Positions 26,443 through 35,233 of a stretch of DNA of 64,000 nt are shown piece after piece; within the stretch, counting starts at the first letter, position 1; each line of letters starts with the position of its first letter. Origin of the DNA: Plasticicumulans acidivorans. Lineage in GTDB: Bacteria; Pseudomonadota; Gammaproteobacteria; Competibacterales; Competibacteraceae. The DNA lies in NCBI RefSeq assembly GCF_003182095.1, contig NZ_QGTJ01000002.1, forward strand, positions 92,435 to 156,434. The letters are read 5' to 3'. The notes beneath the pieces are model-generated. The model made no database searches. It was not told the origin of the DNA and saw only the letters and a program-made list of their open reading frames with translations. The position numbers and the translations under genes were made by a program.

Positions 26443-27135
26443 TCAAGACACGTCCTTGAGCTGACGGTAGACGCTGAGCACCTTGTTGGCATAAGCGCGC
26501 GAGCGCTTGCCCGAGCTGCCGTTGTAACGGCCAAGGGCTTTGATCAGGTTGCCGTCGCTGTCATTGAGATACTGCACGAGGATCTTGGTCCCGGCCTGGA
26601 TGTTCTTCTCAGGCGTCATCAGTGCACCACGGCCACCGATCTCGGAGATCGTCTCGGGATGATAGCGGGCGATGATCTGCATCAGACCCTGCGCGCCCTG
26701 GCTGCTGCGAGCATCGGCCTGGAAGCCGGATTCGACGGCGATCACCGCCAGCACCAGCTCCGGGGTCAAACCACGGCGTTTGCCATGTTCCATGGCGTGG
26801 GTCACGATCGAGAAGGCCCTGGCTTCCTCAACCGCGAAATTCTCTTCGATGTAATCCGTGAGCTTGCGGATGCGATTGCCATACAGATGGTCGGCATCGC
26901 TGGCATCGGCAACGCTGTCGGCTACGGTATTGGTAGCGGCGCTGGCGTCACCCGACTGGGGATACCAGCCCGAACGCAGTTCATCGCTGACGCTGGCGAG
27001 CGTCGTGGCGGAGTTTTCGGCATCGGCGTGCGCGCGAGTCAGGGGCAGGCACAGCGCGATGATCAGGAACAGCTGAAACAACGGCGACGCAGTCAGCGTC
27101 GATACTTCTCGGAACGGACGGGGCGAGATGAACAT
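26443..27135 (-). CDS. Lytic transglycosylase, SLT domain (230 aa)
   Basis: The enzyme cleaves peptidoglycan glycan strands. The C-terminal half holds the SLT fold: the catalytic glutamate in VLAVIAVESGF, then GAQGLMQI and ALGRYNGSSGKR. The N-terminus has a signal segment (LFQLFLIIALCLPLTRAHA). I chose ATG 27135 because AAGGAG lies 7 bases upstream; the ATG at 27141 is too close to it. It looks like a soluble periplasmic or lipid-free member. No neighbour suggests a partner. Confidence 0.85.
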   Translation of the reverse strand: MFISPRPFREVSTLTASPLFQLFLIIALCLPLTRAHADAENSATTLASVSDELRSGWYPQSGDASAATNTVADSVADASDADHLYGNRIRKLTDYIEENFAVEEARAFSIVTHAMEHGKRRGLTPELVLAVIAVESGFQADARSSQGAQGLMQIIARYHPETISEIGGRGALMTPEKNIQAGTKILVQYLNDSDGNLIKALGRYNGSSGKRSRAYANKVLSVYRQLKDVS

Positions 27136-27564
27136 GTTCATTCTCCTTGGCTTCTGACCAGTGCGAGGGGTTTGCTTTTCGATCCGGCTGCATCGCCTGC
27201 CTGTTGACGCAAGGCGGTGAACGCGGCGCGGATCGCTGGCTCGTTTTCCGTTCAATTCGCTGCAAAGGCGAATCTCATCAGGGACTTGCCAGCAACTTCT
27301 CGGCTGTATCGATAGGCACTACCTCCGGTTTCGGCTAATGAAATTGGCTGCAGGGTAAAGTTGTTTGTCAGTAGCGACAATGCCTGTCGCGTAATTACAA
27401 CAGCATATGACAAGCCTGCGACTGTCAGGCACAGCGGCACGAAGACCGCATCACAGCTGCATTTCAAACGATTGTTTTTAGATGCCATTCAAAATCGAAT
27501 AGCAATTGTGCGCCGCAGCATCGCTTGCGATGGCGACTGACAACTGGCCCGGGCAACCGCCGGC
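27136..27564. other. Intergenic region upstream of the transglycosylase gene
   Basis: This 429-base gap is less GC-rich than its surroundings. It is downstream of cobS and upstream of the transglycosylase gene, both leftward. I saw no terminator and no cobalamin riboswitch. A 78-codon minus-strand frame (27252-27488) has no coding character. Confidence 0.4.
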
Positions 27565-28305
27565 TCAGCCCGATGCCGCCAACAGCGCGGCGAGCAGCAC
27601 CACGACCTCAGCCAGCTCACAGCCAGCCCCGCAGGTATCGCCGGTACCACCGCCAAGCCAGGCACGCAGGCGACGTTTCCAGACGAACAGGAACGCCACC
27701 AGCGCAACGAGCGGCAGCAGGCTGCCGGGCACCAGCAGCAGCGCGCCGAGCACGCAGGCGGCGAGCACGCCGCGCGCCTGAGTCGGCGGCAGTTGCGCCG
27801 CCACGGCGGCGGCAAGACCGTCACGCCGCGCACAGGGCACGGCGAGCAGCTGCCAGAGCAGCGCCGCGCGGCCGAGGAACGGCGCGAGCAGCAACGGTGC
27901 GTGCAGGCCGCGGGCGAGCAGCGCGACCAGCAGCGCGTACTTCAGCAGCAGCAGCAGGACAACGGCGACGACCGCCATCGGCCCGCTGCGGGCGTCCTTG
28001 AAGATATCGAGGCTGCGTGCGCGATCACCGCCGCCACCGATATAGGCATCGACGGTGTCGGCGAAGCCGTCGAGGTGCAGCGCGCCGCTGAAGCCAACCC
28101 AGACGACGAGCAGCAATGCCGCGGCAACGCCGTGATCGAGCCCGCCAAGCGGCGGCGCCAGCATGGCCAGCAACGCACCGAGCAGCAGGCCGACCAGCGG
28201 ATAACACAGCGCGGAACGGCCGAGCGCCGCCGGCGAAACATCCAGCCGGGCGCGTACCGGCAACCGTGACAGGAACTGCAGCGCCAGCAGGAAAGCGTTG
28301 TACAT
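27565..28305 (-). CDS. cobS: Adenosylcobinamide-GDP ribazoletransferase CobS
   Basis: CobS condenses activated cobinamide with alpha-ribazole (phosphate) to form cobalamin (phosphate), at the inner membrane. The 246-residue product is mostly membrane helices and has the family motifs QFLSRLPV, LHLDGFADTVDAYIGGGG and RSLDIFKDARSGPMAVV with its acidic metal-binding residues. It is the last gene of the leftward cobUTCS set. It is separated from cobC by 15 bases. Confidence 0.95.
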   Translation of the reverse strand: MYNAFLLALQFLSRLPVRARLDVSPAALGRSALCYPLVGLLLGALLAMLAPPLGGLDHGVAAALLLVVWVGFSGALHLDGFADTVDAYIGGGGDRARSLDIFKDARSGPMAVVAVVLLLLLKYALLVALLARGLHAPLLLAPFLGRAALLWQLLAVPCARRDGLAAAVAAQLPPTQARGVLAACVLGALLLVPGSLLPLVALVAFLFVWKRRLRAWLGGGTGDTCGAGCELAEVVVLLAALLAASG

Positions 28306-28320
28306 GCGCTCCCCCGCCGC

Positions 28321-28929
28321 TCAGGCGGCCAGCGTGCCGTTGAGGTATTCCAGCACCGGCACCGGCTGGCCGGCATCGAGGTGCACGCGCACCCGTGAAA
28401 CGCCGGCATAAGGCACATCCATGCGCCAGATGTGGCCGCTGGGCAGGCCGAGCACCTGACGCACGCACATGCGGATCACGCCGCCGTGACAGACCAGCAG
28501 CACATGCTGGCCGGCGTGGCGCTTGAGCAGTCCCTGCCAGGCCTCGGCGACGCGGGCGTCGAACTCGACGACCGCCTCGGCGCCCGGCGGCGTGTAGCTT
28601 TCCGGCTCGCGCCAGAACGTCGCCAGCGCGCCGGGGTAGCCGGCCTCGACCTGCTCGGCGCTCAGCCCTTCCCAGTCGCCGAAACCGAGCTCACGAAAGC
28701 CGTGGTCGATCTCCAGCGGCAGGCGGTGACGCTCGGCGAGTTCGGTGGCGAACTCGGCGCAGCGCAGCAGCGGCGAGCTGACGATGCGCTGCCAGGGGCA
28801 GTGATGCGCGACTGCCGTGCGCATCTGCGCCCAGCCGGTGGCCGACAGCGGATCGTCCTGGGAGCCGCGGAACAAACGCCCGCCACGGGGTTCGCCGTGA
28901 CGGATCAAATCGATGGTGGTGGTCTTCAT
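28321..28929 (-). CDS. cobC: Alpha-ribazole phosphatase, histidine phosphatase family
   Basis: CobC removes the phosphate from alpha-ribazole-5'-phosphate or cobalamin phosphate. The N-terminal RHGE (residues 10-13, IDLIRHGEP) carries the catalytic histidine; the second histidine is in [11 protein letters not shown]. The 202-residue length fits. The ATG overlaps the cobT stop. Placement between cobT and cobS supports the cobalamin role over other members of the phosphoglycerate-mutase-like family. Confidence 0.9.
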   Translation of the reverse strand: MKTTTIDLIRHGEPRGGRLFRGSQDDPLSATGWAQMRTAVAHHCPWQRIVSSPLLRCAEFATELAERHRLPLEIDHGFRELGFGDWEGLSAEQVEAGYPGALATFWREPESYTPPGAEAVVEFDARVAEAWQGLLKRHAGQHVLLVCHGGVIRMCVRQVLGLPSGHIWRMDVPYAGVSRVRVHLDAGQPVPVLEYLNGTLAA

Positions 28930-29969
28930 GCCTGGGAAACTCCGGCTTCCGCGAACGTGGCCATCTCGCCATGCAGTGTGCAGGCGCTGCGCAGCAGTGG
29001 CAGTGCCAGTGCCGCGCCGCTGCCTTCACCGAGACGCAGACCCAGTTCGAGCAGGGGCTCGGCGGCGCAGGCCGCCAGCACGTGGCGATGGCCGGGCTCG
29101 GCCGAGCGGTGAGCGAACAGCAGCCAGTCGGCCAGCTCCGGCTGCATGCGCAGCGCAACGAGCGCAGCAACGCTGGTGATGAAACCGTCGACCAGCGACG
29201 GCACGCCACGCTGCGCGGCAGCCAGATAGGCGGCAGCGAGCGCGGCGATTTCGAAGCCGCCGAGCTCGCGCAGCGCGGCCAGCGGCGTCGCCGCCTGCGC
29301 GCGCGCCAGCGCGGCATCGACGATGCGGATCTTGGCGGCAACGCCGGCGGCATCCAGCCCGGTGCCCGGCCCGACCAGTTCGGCGGTCGGCAGGCCGAGC
29401 AGCGCCGCGGCGAGCGCGGCGGCGGCCGTGGTGTTGCCGATGCCCATCTCGCCGCCGATGAACAGCTGCGCACCGGCGAGCATGGCGCGCTCGGCAGCGG
29501 TGCGACCGGCGGCCAGCGCCTGTTCGAGCTGCTCGTCGCTCATCGCCGGTGCACGCACGAAATTCGCCGTGCCCGGCCCGACGCGGGCATCGATGACGCC
29601 GGCCAGCGGCTCCAGCGCGGCGACGGTGCCGACGTTGACGACTTCCAGCTCCGCCCCCAGCGTGCGCGCCAGCACGCTGATCGCCGCACCGCCGCGGGCG
29701 AAGTTGCGCACCATCTCGGCGGTGACCGCCTGCGGGTAGGCCGATACGCCGGCGGCAGCCACGCCATGGTCGGCGGCAAAGACCACGATGCGCACGCGCT
29801 CAAGCTGCGGACACACGCAGCGCTGCAGGCCGGCGAGGCGCACGGCCAGGGCTTCCAGACGGCCGAGCGCACCGGCCGGCTTGGTCAGCTGCATCTGCCG
29901 CTGCAGGGCCGCCAGGCGGGCGTCACGGTCGGAGGCGGGGATCGGGTCGGCGAGCCAGTCAATGCTCAT
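28926..29969 (-). CDS. cobT: Nicotinate-nucleotide:DMB phosphoribosyltransferase CobT
   Basis: CobT attaches phosphoribose to the lower-ligand base, giving alpha-ribazole phosphate. The 347-residue protein contains [17 protein letters not shown], the GGAAI and GEMGIGNTT signatures and the catalytic glutamate near the end ([13 protein letters not shown]). The ATG at 29969 overlaps the cobU stop (ATGA). The order cobU-cobT-cobC-cobS mirrors typical proteobacterial clusters. Confidence 0.96.
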   Translation of the reverse strand: MSIDWLADPIPASDRDARLAALQRQMQLTKPAGALGRLEALAVRLAGLQRCVCPQLERVRIVVFAADHGVAAAGVSAYPQAVTAEMVRNFARGGAAISVLARTLGAELEVVNVGTVAALEPLAGVIDARVGPGTANFVRAPAMSDEQLEQALAAGRTAAERAMLAGAQLFIGGEMGIGNTTAAAALAAALLGLPTAELVGPGTGLDAAGVAAKIRIVDAALARAQAATPLAALRELGGFEIAALAAAYLAAAQRGVPSLVDGFITSVAALVALRMQPELADWLLFAHRSAEPGHRHVLAACAAEPLLELGLRLGEGSGAALALPLLRSACTLHGEMATFAEAGVSQA

Positions 29970-30484
29970 GAGGATTCCTTCAGGGTCAGCGGCAGACCGG
30001 CGACAACCAGAGTGACGCGCGCGCATTGCGCGGCGAGGCGCTGGTGCAGCCGGCCGGCCTCGTCGCGAAAACGGCGGGCGAGCGGGTTGTCGGGAACGAT
30101 GCCCCAGCCGACTTCATTACTGACCAGCAGGACCTGCCCGGGCAGCTGCGGTAGCACCGCGCTCAGCGCATCGACCTCGGTCGCCAGCAAAGATTCGGCG
30201 TCGGCACAGAGCAGGTTGGACAGCCACAGCGTCAGGCAGTCGACCAGCAGGCAGCGCCCGGCCGCGGCCTGCGCCGCGAGCGTCGCCGCCAGCGCGCACG
30301 GCGCCTCGACGGTGCGCCAGTGCGGCGGGCGCGCGGCGCGATGGTGTTCGATACGCGCCTGCATCTCACCATCGAGCGCCTGTGCGGTGGCGATGTAGAC
30401 GACCTCCAGGCCGCTGTCCCGGGCGCACTGCTCGGCGTAGCGGCTCTTGCCCGAGCGCGCGCCGCCGAGAATCAGCTCCGGCAC
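29966..30484 (-). CDS. cobU: Adenosylcobinamide kinase/guanylyltransferase CobU
   Basis: CobU phosphorylates adenosylcobinamide and adds GMP. The P-loop GGARSGKS is at residues 7-14. The catalytic histidine lies in [11 protein letters not shown], and the [12 protein letters not shown] and [11 protein letters not shown] motifs are present. At 172 residues it has the family length. It lies 2 bases after the histidinol-phosphatase-like gene and may be co-transcribed with it. Confidence 0.96.
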   Translation of the reverse strand: MPELILGGARSGKSRYAEQCARDSGLEVVYIATAQALDGEMQARIEHHRAARPPHWRTVEAPCALAATLAAQAAAGRCLLVDCLTLWLSNLLCADAESLLATEVDALSAVLPQLPGQVLLVSNEVGWGIVPDNPLARRFRDEAGRLHQRLAAQCARVTLVVAGLPLTLKESS

Positions 30485-30486
30485 GC

Positions 30487-31260
30487 TCAGCGCACCGTCG
30501 CCAGCGCGAGCGGGTGCAGGCGGCCGTTGCTGGCGACCACGGCGGTGGTGTCGAGGCCGAGCGGGCTGCCGTCATGCTGGGTGAAGCAGCCGCCGGCCTC
30601 GCTGACGATCACCGACAGCGCCGCGACGTCGAGGATGTTGACGTCGGACTCGATGACCATGTCGATGCGGCCGCTGGCCAGCAGGTGGTAGTGGTAGAAG
30701 TCGCCGTAGCCGCGGATGCGCGAGACGCTGCGGATCAGCTCGCCGGTGCGCGCCCAGCGCTCGGCGTCCTGCGTCAGCGTCTTGATGTTGCCGAGTGACA
30801 GCGTCGCCTGATCGGGCGCCTCGATGTCGCTGACGCGGATCGGCCTGCCGTCGAGAAACGCCCCCTGGCCGCGCTCGGCCCAGGCCATTTCGCCGGCGCC
30901 GAAGGCCGGCGCGTTGGAAACACCGAGGATCAGCTCGCCGCGGTGCATCAGCGCGATCTGCGTCGAAAAGAACGGATATTCGCGCACGAAGCTCTTGGTG
31001 CCGTCGATCGGATCGACCAGCCAGACGTAGTCGGCATCGGCGTGCGAGCGCCCGGTCTCCTCACCGTAAAAGCCGTGATCGGGGAAGGACTGCGTCAGCA
31101 CCGCCTTGATCGCCTGCTCGGTCTCGACGTCGGCGACCGTCACCGGCGTGCGGTCGGCCTTGATGGTGATGCCGATATTGGTCTGGTAGTAATGCCGAAT
31201 GACCTGCTCGCCGGCCTTGGCGGCCTCGATCGCGGCCTTGAGGAACGGACTCTGACTCAT
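30487..31260 (-). CDS. hisN: Inositol monophosphatase family protein, probable histidinol-phosphatase HisN
   Basis: This is a metal-dependent phosphatase of the IMPase fold. The 257-residue protein has the metal-binding EET in GEETG, DPIDGTKSF and the later DVNILDVAALSVIVSEAGG. The sequence is closest in feel to HisN (histidinol-phosphatase), but other IMPase substrates cannot be ruled out. ATG 31260 gives the usual N-terminus. It is divergent from the transporter gene at 31394. It is followed at once by cobU. Confidence 0.85.
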   Translation of the reverse strand: MSQSPFLKAAIEAAKAGEQVIRHYYQTNIGITIKADRTPVTVADVETEQAIKAVLTQSFPDHGFYGEETGRSHADADYVWLVDPIDGTKSFVREYPFFSTQIALMHRGELILGVSNAPAFGAGEMAWAERGQGAFLDGRPIRVSDIEAPDQATLSLGNIKTLTQDAERWARTGELIRSVSRIRGYGDFYHYHLLASGRIDMVIESDVNILDVAALSVIVSEAGGCFTQHDGSPLGLDTTAVVASNGRLHPLALATVR

Positions 31261-31393
31261 CGCGAAATTCCCGGGGAATAGCGGAAAAGGCCGTAGTGTA
31301 ACGGAGCCGCCGCCAGCCCAGCGCGACGCGCCGATGGACGCCGGCCGCGGCGGCTGCAACAGTGACGGCATTTCCCCGCCCGGTAGACCGCCG

Positions 31394-32221
31394 ATGACCA
31401 CCACGCTGTTCGTGCTCGTGCTCTTCTCCGCTGTGCTGCACGCCGGCTGGAACGCGCTGGTCAAGGTCGGTGGCGATGCACTGGTGCGTCTGGCGACGAT
31501 CAACCTCACCGTCGCCCTGCTCGGGCTGCTGGCGCTGCCCTTCGTGCCGCTGCCGCCGCCCACCAGCTGGCCGTACATCGGCGCCTCGCTGGCGCTGCAT
31601 ATCGCCTACTACGTGCTGCTCGCCCGCGGCTACCAGCTCGGCGATCTGTCGCTGGTCTATCCGGTGGCGCGCGGTCTGGCGCCGCTGTGGGTGACGCTCG
31701 GCGCCTGGTTCAGTGCCGGTGAGCGCCCCGACGCGCTCGGTTTCGCGGCGATCGCGCTGCTCAGTCTGAGCGTGCTGACGCTGGCGCGCGGTGCCGGGCG
31801 CGGCCTGCCGGTGGCGCTCGCCTGCGGGCTGACCATCGCCGCCTACAGCGTCGCCGACGGCCTCGGCAGCCGCGCCGCCGGCGAGGCGCTGTACGGCTAC
31901 ATCGCCTGGCTGTTCGTGCTCGATGCGCTGCCGGTAACGCTGCTCGCCGCCGCCCGCCGCCGCGGCCTGTTCCTGCAGACGCTGCGCCGCGGCTGGCACG
32001 CCGGCCTGCTCGCCGGCGTCTGCTGCGCGCTGGCCTACGGCATCGTCATCTGGGCGATGGCGCAGGCGCCGCTCGGCTACGTCTCGGCGCTGCGCGAGAC
32101 CAGCGTGGTGTTCGCGGCGTGGATCGGCACCCGCCTGCTCGGCGAGCCCTTCGCCGGCCGCCGCCTGCTGAGCGCCGCCGGCATCGTCGGCGGCGCGCTG
32201 CTGCTGCACTTCGCCGGCTGA
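31394..32221 (+). CDS. EamA/DMT superfamily transporter (275 aa)
   Basis: This inner-membrane protein has about ten helices in two EamA-like repeats. The N-terminal LVLFSAVLHAGWNALVK and mid-protein DLSLVYPVARGLAPLW match the DMT group. The end GIVGGALLLHF is typical. Substrate is unknown; members export amino acids, purines or other metabolites. ATG 31394 was chosen as the start of the first helix. Its neighbours do not reveal the substrate. Confidence 0.85.
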   Translation: MTTTLFVLVLFSAVLHAGWNALVKVGGDALVRLATINLTVALLGLLALPFVPLPPPTSWPYIGASLALHIAYYVLLARGYQLGDLSLVYPVARGLAPLWVTLGAWFSAGERPDALGFAAIALLSLSVLTLARGAGRGLPVALACGLTIAAYSVADGLGSRAAGEALYGYIAWLFVLDALPVTLLAAARRRGLFLQTLRRGWHAGLLAGVCCALAYGIVIWAMAQAPLGYVSALRETSVVFAAWIGTRLLGEPFAGRRLLSAAGIVGGALLLHFAG

Positions 32222-32227
32222 CGGCGC

Positions 32228-34009
32228 TCAGTCGCCGCGCCGGCGCGCCAGCCAGCGCCAGACGTAGCCGTCCGGGTGCTCGACGCCGTCGAGCAGGTAT
32301 TCCAGCGTCTTGACGCTGCCGAGCGTCCAGTCGAGCCGGTTCTCGCTGCCGGCGCGGCCGGCGAACAGCAGGCGGTCGCCGACGATCAGCGGCAGATCCT
32401 CGCCCGGCAGCAGGGTTTCGCAGCCCGCGCGCAGCAGCAGCAGGGTCATCACCGGCATGCTCTCGACGCGGTTTTGCGCATCGCGCAGCAGCTCGCCGAG
32501 GCGCACGGTGCGTCCGGCAAGCAGTTGCGCAACCACCGCCGGTGCCTGGCGGGCGTCGAGCGCAATCTCCCAGGTATCGGGCGTGCAGCCGGCGCAGAGA
32601 TCCTCCAGGCGCGCGAGCAAAGGCCGCGCCCAGTCTTCGCCGCGCCGCTGGGCCAGGGTGAGGAAGCGGTTGACCAGCGGCACCGTCAGCTCGCCGAGCA
32701 CACGCCAGACCACCAGCCGGTGCGGCGCGATCAGCAGGTCGACGCCGGCGGCGGTGAACAGCTCCTCCTCGGCGATGCGGTTGACGCGGCCGACGACGTA
32801 AAGCTGCGGGTTGAGCAGGCGTGCGGTGTAGACGATCGACAGGTTGTCGCTGTCGCTGTCGGTGCCGGCGATCAGGCCGATGGCGCTGTGCACGCCGGCG
32901 TTGCGCAGCGGCTCGGCCTCGGTGGCGCGGCCGAGCACCGAGCCGGCGGGCAGCGCCGTCGCCTCCGATTCCTCGATCACCGTCACCGGCACGCCGGCGG
33001 CGCTCAGGTGCTGGTAGGCGGCGCGGCCGAAGCGGCCGTAGCCGCAGACGATCCAGTGCCCGCGCGGCGGTGCCACCCGCGCCGGCAGCGGCAGGCCGGG
33101 CATGCGCACCAGGTATTCGTAGAGCATGTGCAGGCTCGGCTCGTCGAGCGCCATCGCCAGATGCTCGCCGAAGGTCGCATACGGATCGACGACGTCCTGC
33201 GTCTCGAAGGAGCGCAGGTTCGCCGCCGTCGCCGCATGCTCGGCGCGCGCCACCACCAGCAGCCGCGGATTGAGCAGGCGTGCGGTGATGGCGACCTTGA
33301 CATCGATGGCGTCGACCGAGGAGATGGCGACGACGCCCAGGCAGCGCGGATTGAGCAGCCCGGCCAGGCGCAGGATGCGCGCTTCGTCGATGCCGGCGGC
33401 AAGCCAGGGCACGTCGATGCCGAGGTCCTCCAGCTCCAGGCGCGCCAGGCGCTCGCCATCGGCGTCGAGCACCACCGGCTGCACGCCGCGCCGGCACAGC
33501 GCGCGCACCAGCAGACTGCCGGACTGGCCGTAGCCGCAAATGATGTAGAACGGCGTGCCCAGCCCGCGCACGCGCGCGGCGAAGCGGCTTTCGGCGAGTG
33601 CGCGCTGAAAAGCCGGGTCCTGCACCAGGGCGAGGATGTTGCCGACCGCGTAGAGCCAGCCGATCACCGTCAGGTAGATCGTCACCGTCACCCACAGCCG
33701 CTGCGCCGGCGTGAACGCGTAGGGCAACTCACCGAAGCCGATCGTCGAGCCGGTGTAGCTGATGAAGTAGAAGGCGTGGAACAGGTCGAAACGCCACGGC
33801 CTGCCCTCGGCGTCGACGCCCGGAATCAGGATCAGGCCGATGATCGACACCGTATAGACAGCGATCAGCACCAGCAGCGGCGTGCGCATGCGCCGCAGGA
33901 ACAGGAAGACGATGCTGTTGACGCCCGCCTCCCCGCCCGGCGCCTCCCCGCCCATCATGCCGGCGGGTCGCCGCCCGAGGCGGCGCATCCACAGCAGCAG
34001 CAGGCTCAT
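32228..34009 (-). CDS. Potassium channel protein with two RCK (TrkA) domains (593 aa)
   Basis: The N-terminal 150 residues hold two or three membrane helices and a pore loop with a potassium-type selectivity filter in TGSTIGFGELP. Two Rossmann RCK domains follow: FYIICGYGQSGSLLVRAL (about 155) and HWIVCGYGRFGRAAYQHL (about 345). The linker ends in a further C-terminal domain. The family has two RCK domains in one chain, like calcium- or NAD-gated channels. The filter reads TIGFG, a variant of TVGYG. Its ATG overlaps the stop of the DUF6394 gene, so the two are coupled. Confidence 0.9.
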   Translation of the reverse strand: MSLLLLWMRRLGRRPAGMMGGEAPGGEAGVNSIVFLFLRRMRTPLLVLIAVYTVSIIGLILIPGVDAEGRPWRFDLFHAFYFISYTGSTIGFGELPYAFTPAQRLWVTVTIYLTVIGWLYAVGNILALVQDPAFQRALAESRFAARVRGLGTPFYIICGYGQSGSLLVRALCRRGVQPVVLDADGERLARLELEDLGIDVPWLAAGIDEARILRLAGLLNPRCLGVVAISSVDAIDVKVAITARLLNPRLLVVARAEHAATAANLRSFETQDVVDPYATFGEHLAMALDEPSLHMLYEYLVRMPGLPLPARVAPPRGHWIVCGYGRFGRAAYQHLSAAGVPVTVIEESEATALPAGSVLGRATEAEPLRNAGVHSAIGLIAGTDSDSDNLSIVYTARLLNPQLYVVGRVNRIAEEELFTAAGVDLLIAPHRLVVWRVLGELTVPLVNRFLTLAQRRGEDWARPLLARLEDLCAGCTPDTWEIALDARQAPAVVAQLLAGRTVRLGELLRDAQNRVESMPVMTLLLLRAGCETLLPGEDLPLIVGDRLLFAGRAGSENRLDWTLGSVKTLEYLLDGVEHPDGYVWRWLARRRGD

Positions 34010-34404
34010 CGACGCAGATTGATGGTTTCGGCGAGCAGCATCACCACCGAGATCAGATTGGCCAGTGCCGCGCCGCCGGCCAGCGACACCACCGAGGCGA
34101 TCACCCGCGGCGCCTCACCCAGGTTGTAGGCGTGCTCGGCGATCGCCCAGACCACCGCCGCGGCGATCATCTGCAGATCGGCGACCAGACTGGTGGCGAG
34201 CAGCACCGCCCCCATGTGCGTGCGGTCGCCGAGCTTGAGCACGGTGGCGATCAGGCTGACGATCAGCGCCGCGCTCAGCTCATAGATGTCGTGATGCGCC
34301 GGGTTGTCGATCTCGCCGAGCACGAAACCGAAGTTCAGCGTCGCCGCCAGCACGATGAAAAAACCGAAGATGACCTTTTCCAGATTCACGCCCTGCTCCG
34401 CCAC
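34006..34404 (-). CDS. DUF6394 family membrane protein (132 aa)
   Basis: The sequence LEKVIFGFFIVLAATLNFGFV and then DIYELSAALIVSLIATVLKLGDRTHMGAVLL matches, from memory, the DUF6394 family, which is often beside K+ channel genes. It has about four helices and no signal peptide. Function is unknown. The 4-base overlap with the channel gene downstream suggests a channel subunit or accessory. Confidence 0.75.
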   Translation of the reverse strand: MAEQGVNLEKVIFGFFIVLAATLNFGFVLGEIDNPAHHDIYELSAALIVSLIATVLKLGDRTHMGAVLLATSLVADLQMIAAAVVWAIAEHAYNLGEAPRVIASVVSLAGGAALANLISVVMLLAETINLRR

Positions 34405-34461
34405 GCGATGGACCTGCGGCCAATCTAGCCGCTGCGCGGGGCGCTGTCGGCGTATCCGGCC

Positions 34462-35193
34462 TCAGTCGGCGCGGCGGCGGCCGATCCAGACGTAGTACGG
34501 CACGCGCAGCCCCGGCAGATAGGGCACGCGGGCGCGGCCTTCATGCAGGTACAGCGTCTCGGCGCGGCGCTGCAGGTACGGCAGGTGATCGGCGTTCGGC
34601 CGCACGCCGTCGTGAGCGAACCACAGCGGCCAGAAATGCCGCGCGAAGGCCGAATGGCGGGCCAGACCCGGCGCCGGATGGCGGCGGGCGACGTAGAAAT
34701 CGACGACGCCGAACAGCCCGCCCGGCGCGAGCATCGCCAGCGCGTTGTCGATCGCGGCGAACCAGTCCGGGATCATCGTCAGCGAATAAGCGCAGCAGAC
34801 GGCATCGAGCGGCGCGGCCGGGCGCCAGCGCGTGGCGTCGGCCTCGACCAGCTCGACGTTGTCCCAGGCGGCGGCGCGCATCCGCGCCTGTGCCAGCAGC
34901 GGCGCGCACAGATCGACCAGCGTGATCTGCGCGAAACGCGCGCGGCGCTCGCCGAGGAACTCGATGTTGCGGCCGGTGCCGGCACCGAGCTCGGCCAGCC
35001 GCGCGCCGTCGGCCAGCCGTGCCGCCAGCTCGCCGTAGAGTTCGCCGCGGCCCTGCAGCAGGCGCTCGCGAAAGCCGTCATAGGCGGCGGCCTGCGGTCC
35101 GTAGAACGCCGCCAGGCGGGTGGCGAGATCGGCATCGGTGGACTGCCCGCGCAGCAGCGCGAGCAGCACGCGGGCATCAGCGGCGAGCGACAT
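34462..35193 (-). CDS. btaB: Betaine lipid N-methyltransferase BtaB
   Basis: BtaB trimethylates diacylglyceryl homoserine to the phosphorus-free betaine lipid DGTS, using SAM. The 243-residue class I methyltransferase has motif I LAELGAGTGRNIEFLG and VEADATRW. The C-terminal HFWPLWFAHDGVR is typical of BtaB-like proteins. ATG 35193 was taken; a TTG six bases upstream is possible. It directly follows btaA (41-base gap), which is strong evidence for the role. Confidence 0.87.
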   Translation of the reverse strand: MSLAADARVLLALLRGQSTDADLATRLAAFYGPQAAAYDGFRERLLQGRGELYGELAARLADGARLAELGAGTGRNIEFLGERRARFAQITLVDLCAPLLAQARMRAAAWDNVELVEADATRWRPAAPLDAVCCAYSLTMIPDWFAAIDNALAMLAPGGLFGVVDFYVARRHPAPGLARHSAFARHFWPLWFAHDGVRPNADHLPYLQRRAETLYLHEGRARVPYLPGLRVPYYVWIGRRRAD

Positions 35194-35233
35194 CGGCAAA
35201 GGTCTCGAATGATCGGCAGGGTGAACGACGGAC

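Noticed and set aside
27252..27488. 78-codon minus-strand frame between transglycosylase and cobS
   Set aside because: There is no ribosome binding site and no recognisable protein character; treated as non-coding.
27136..31393. Cobalamin riboswitch near the cobUTCS genes
   Set aside because: No B12-box-like GCCACTG with the expected flanking structure was found upstream of hisN/cobU or in the gaps; the one GCCACTG seen (around 1765) is inside the integron cassette.
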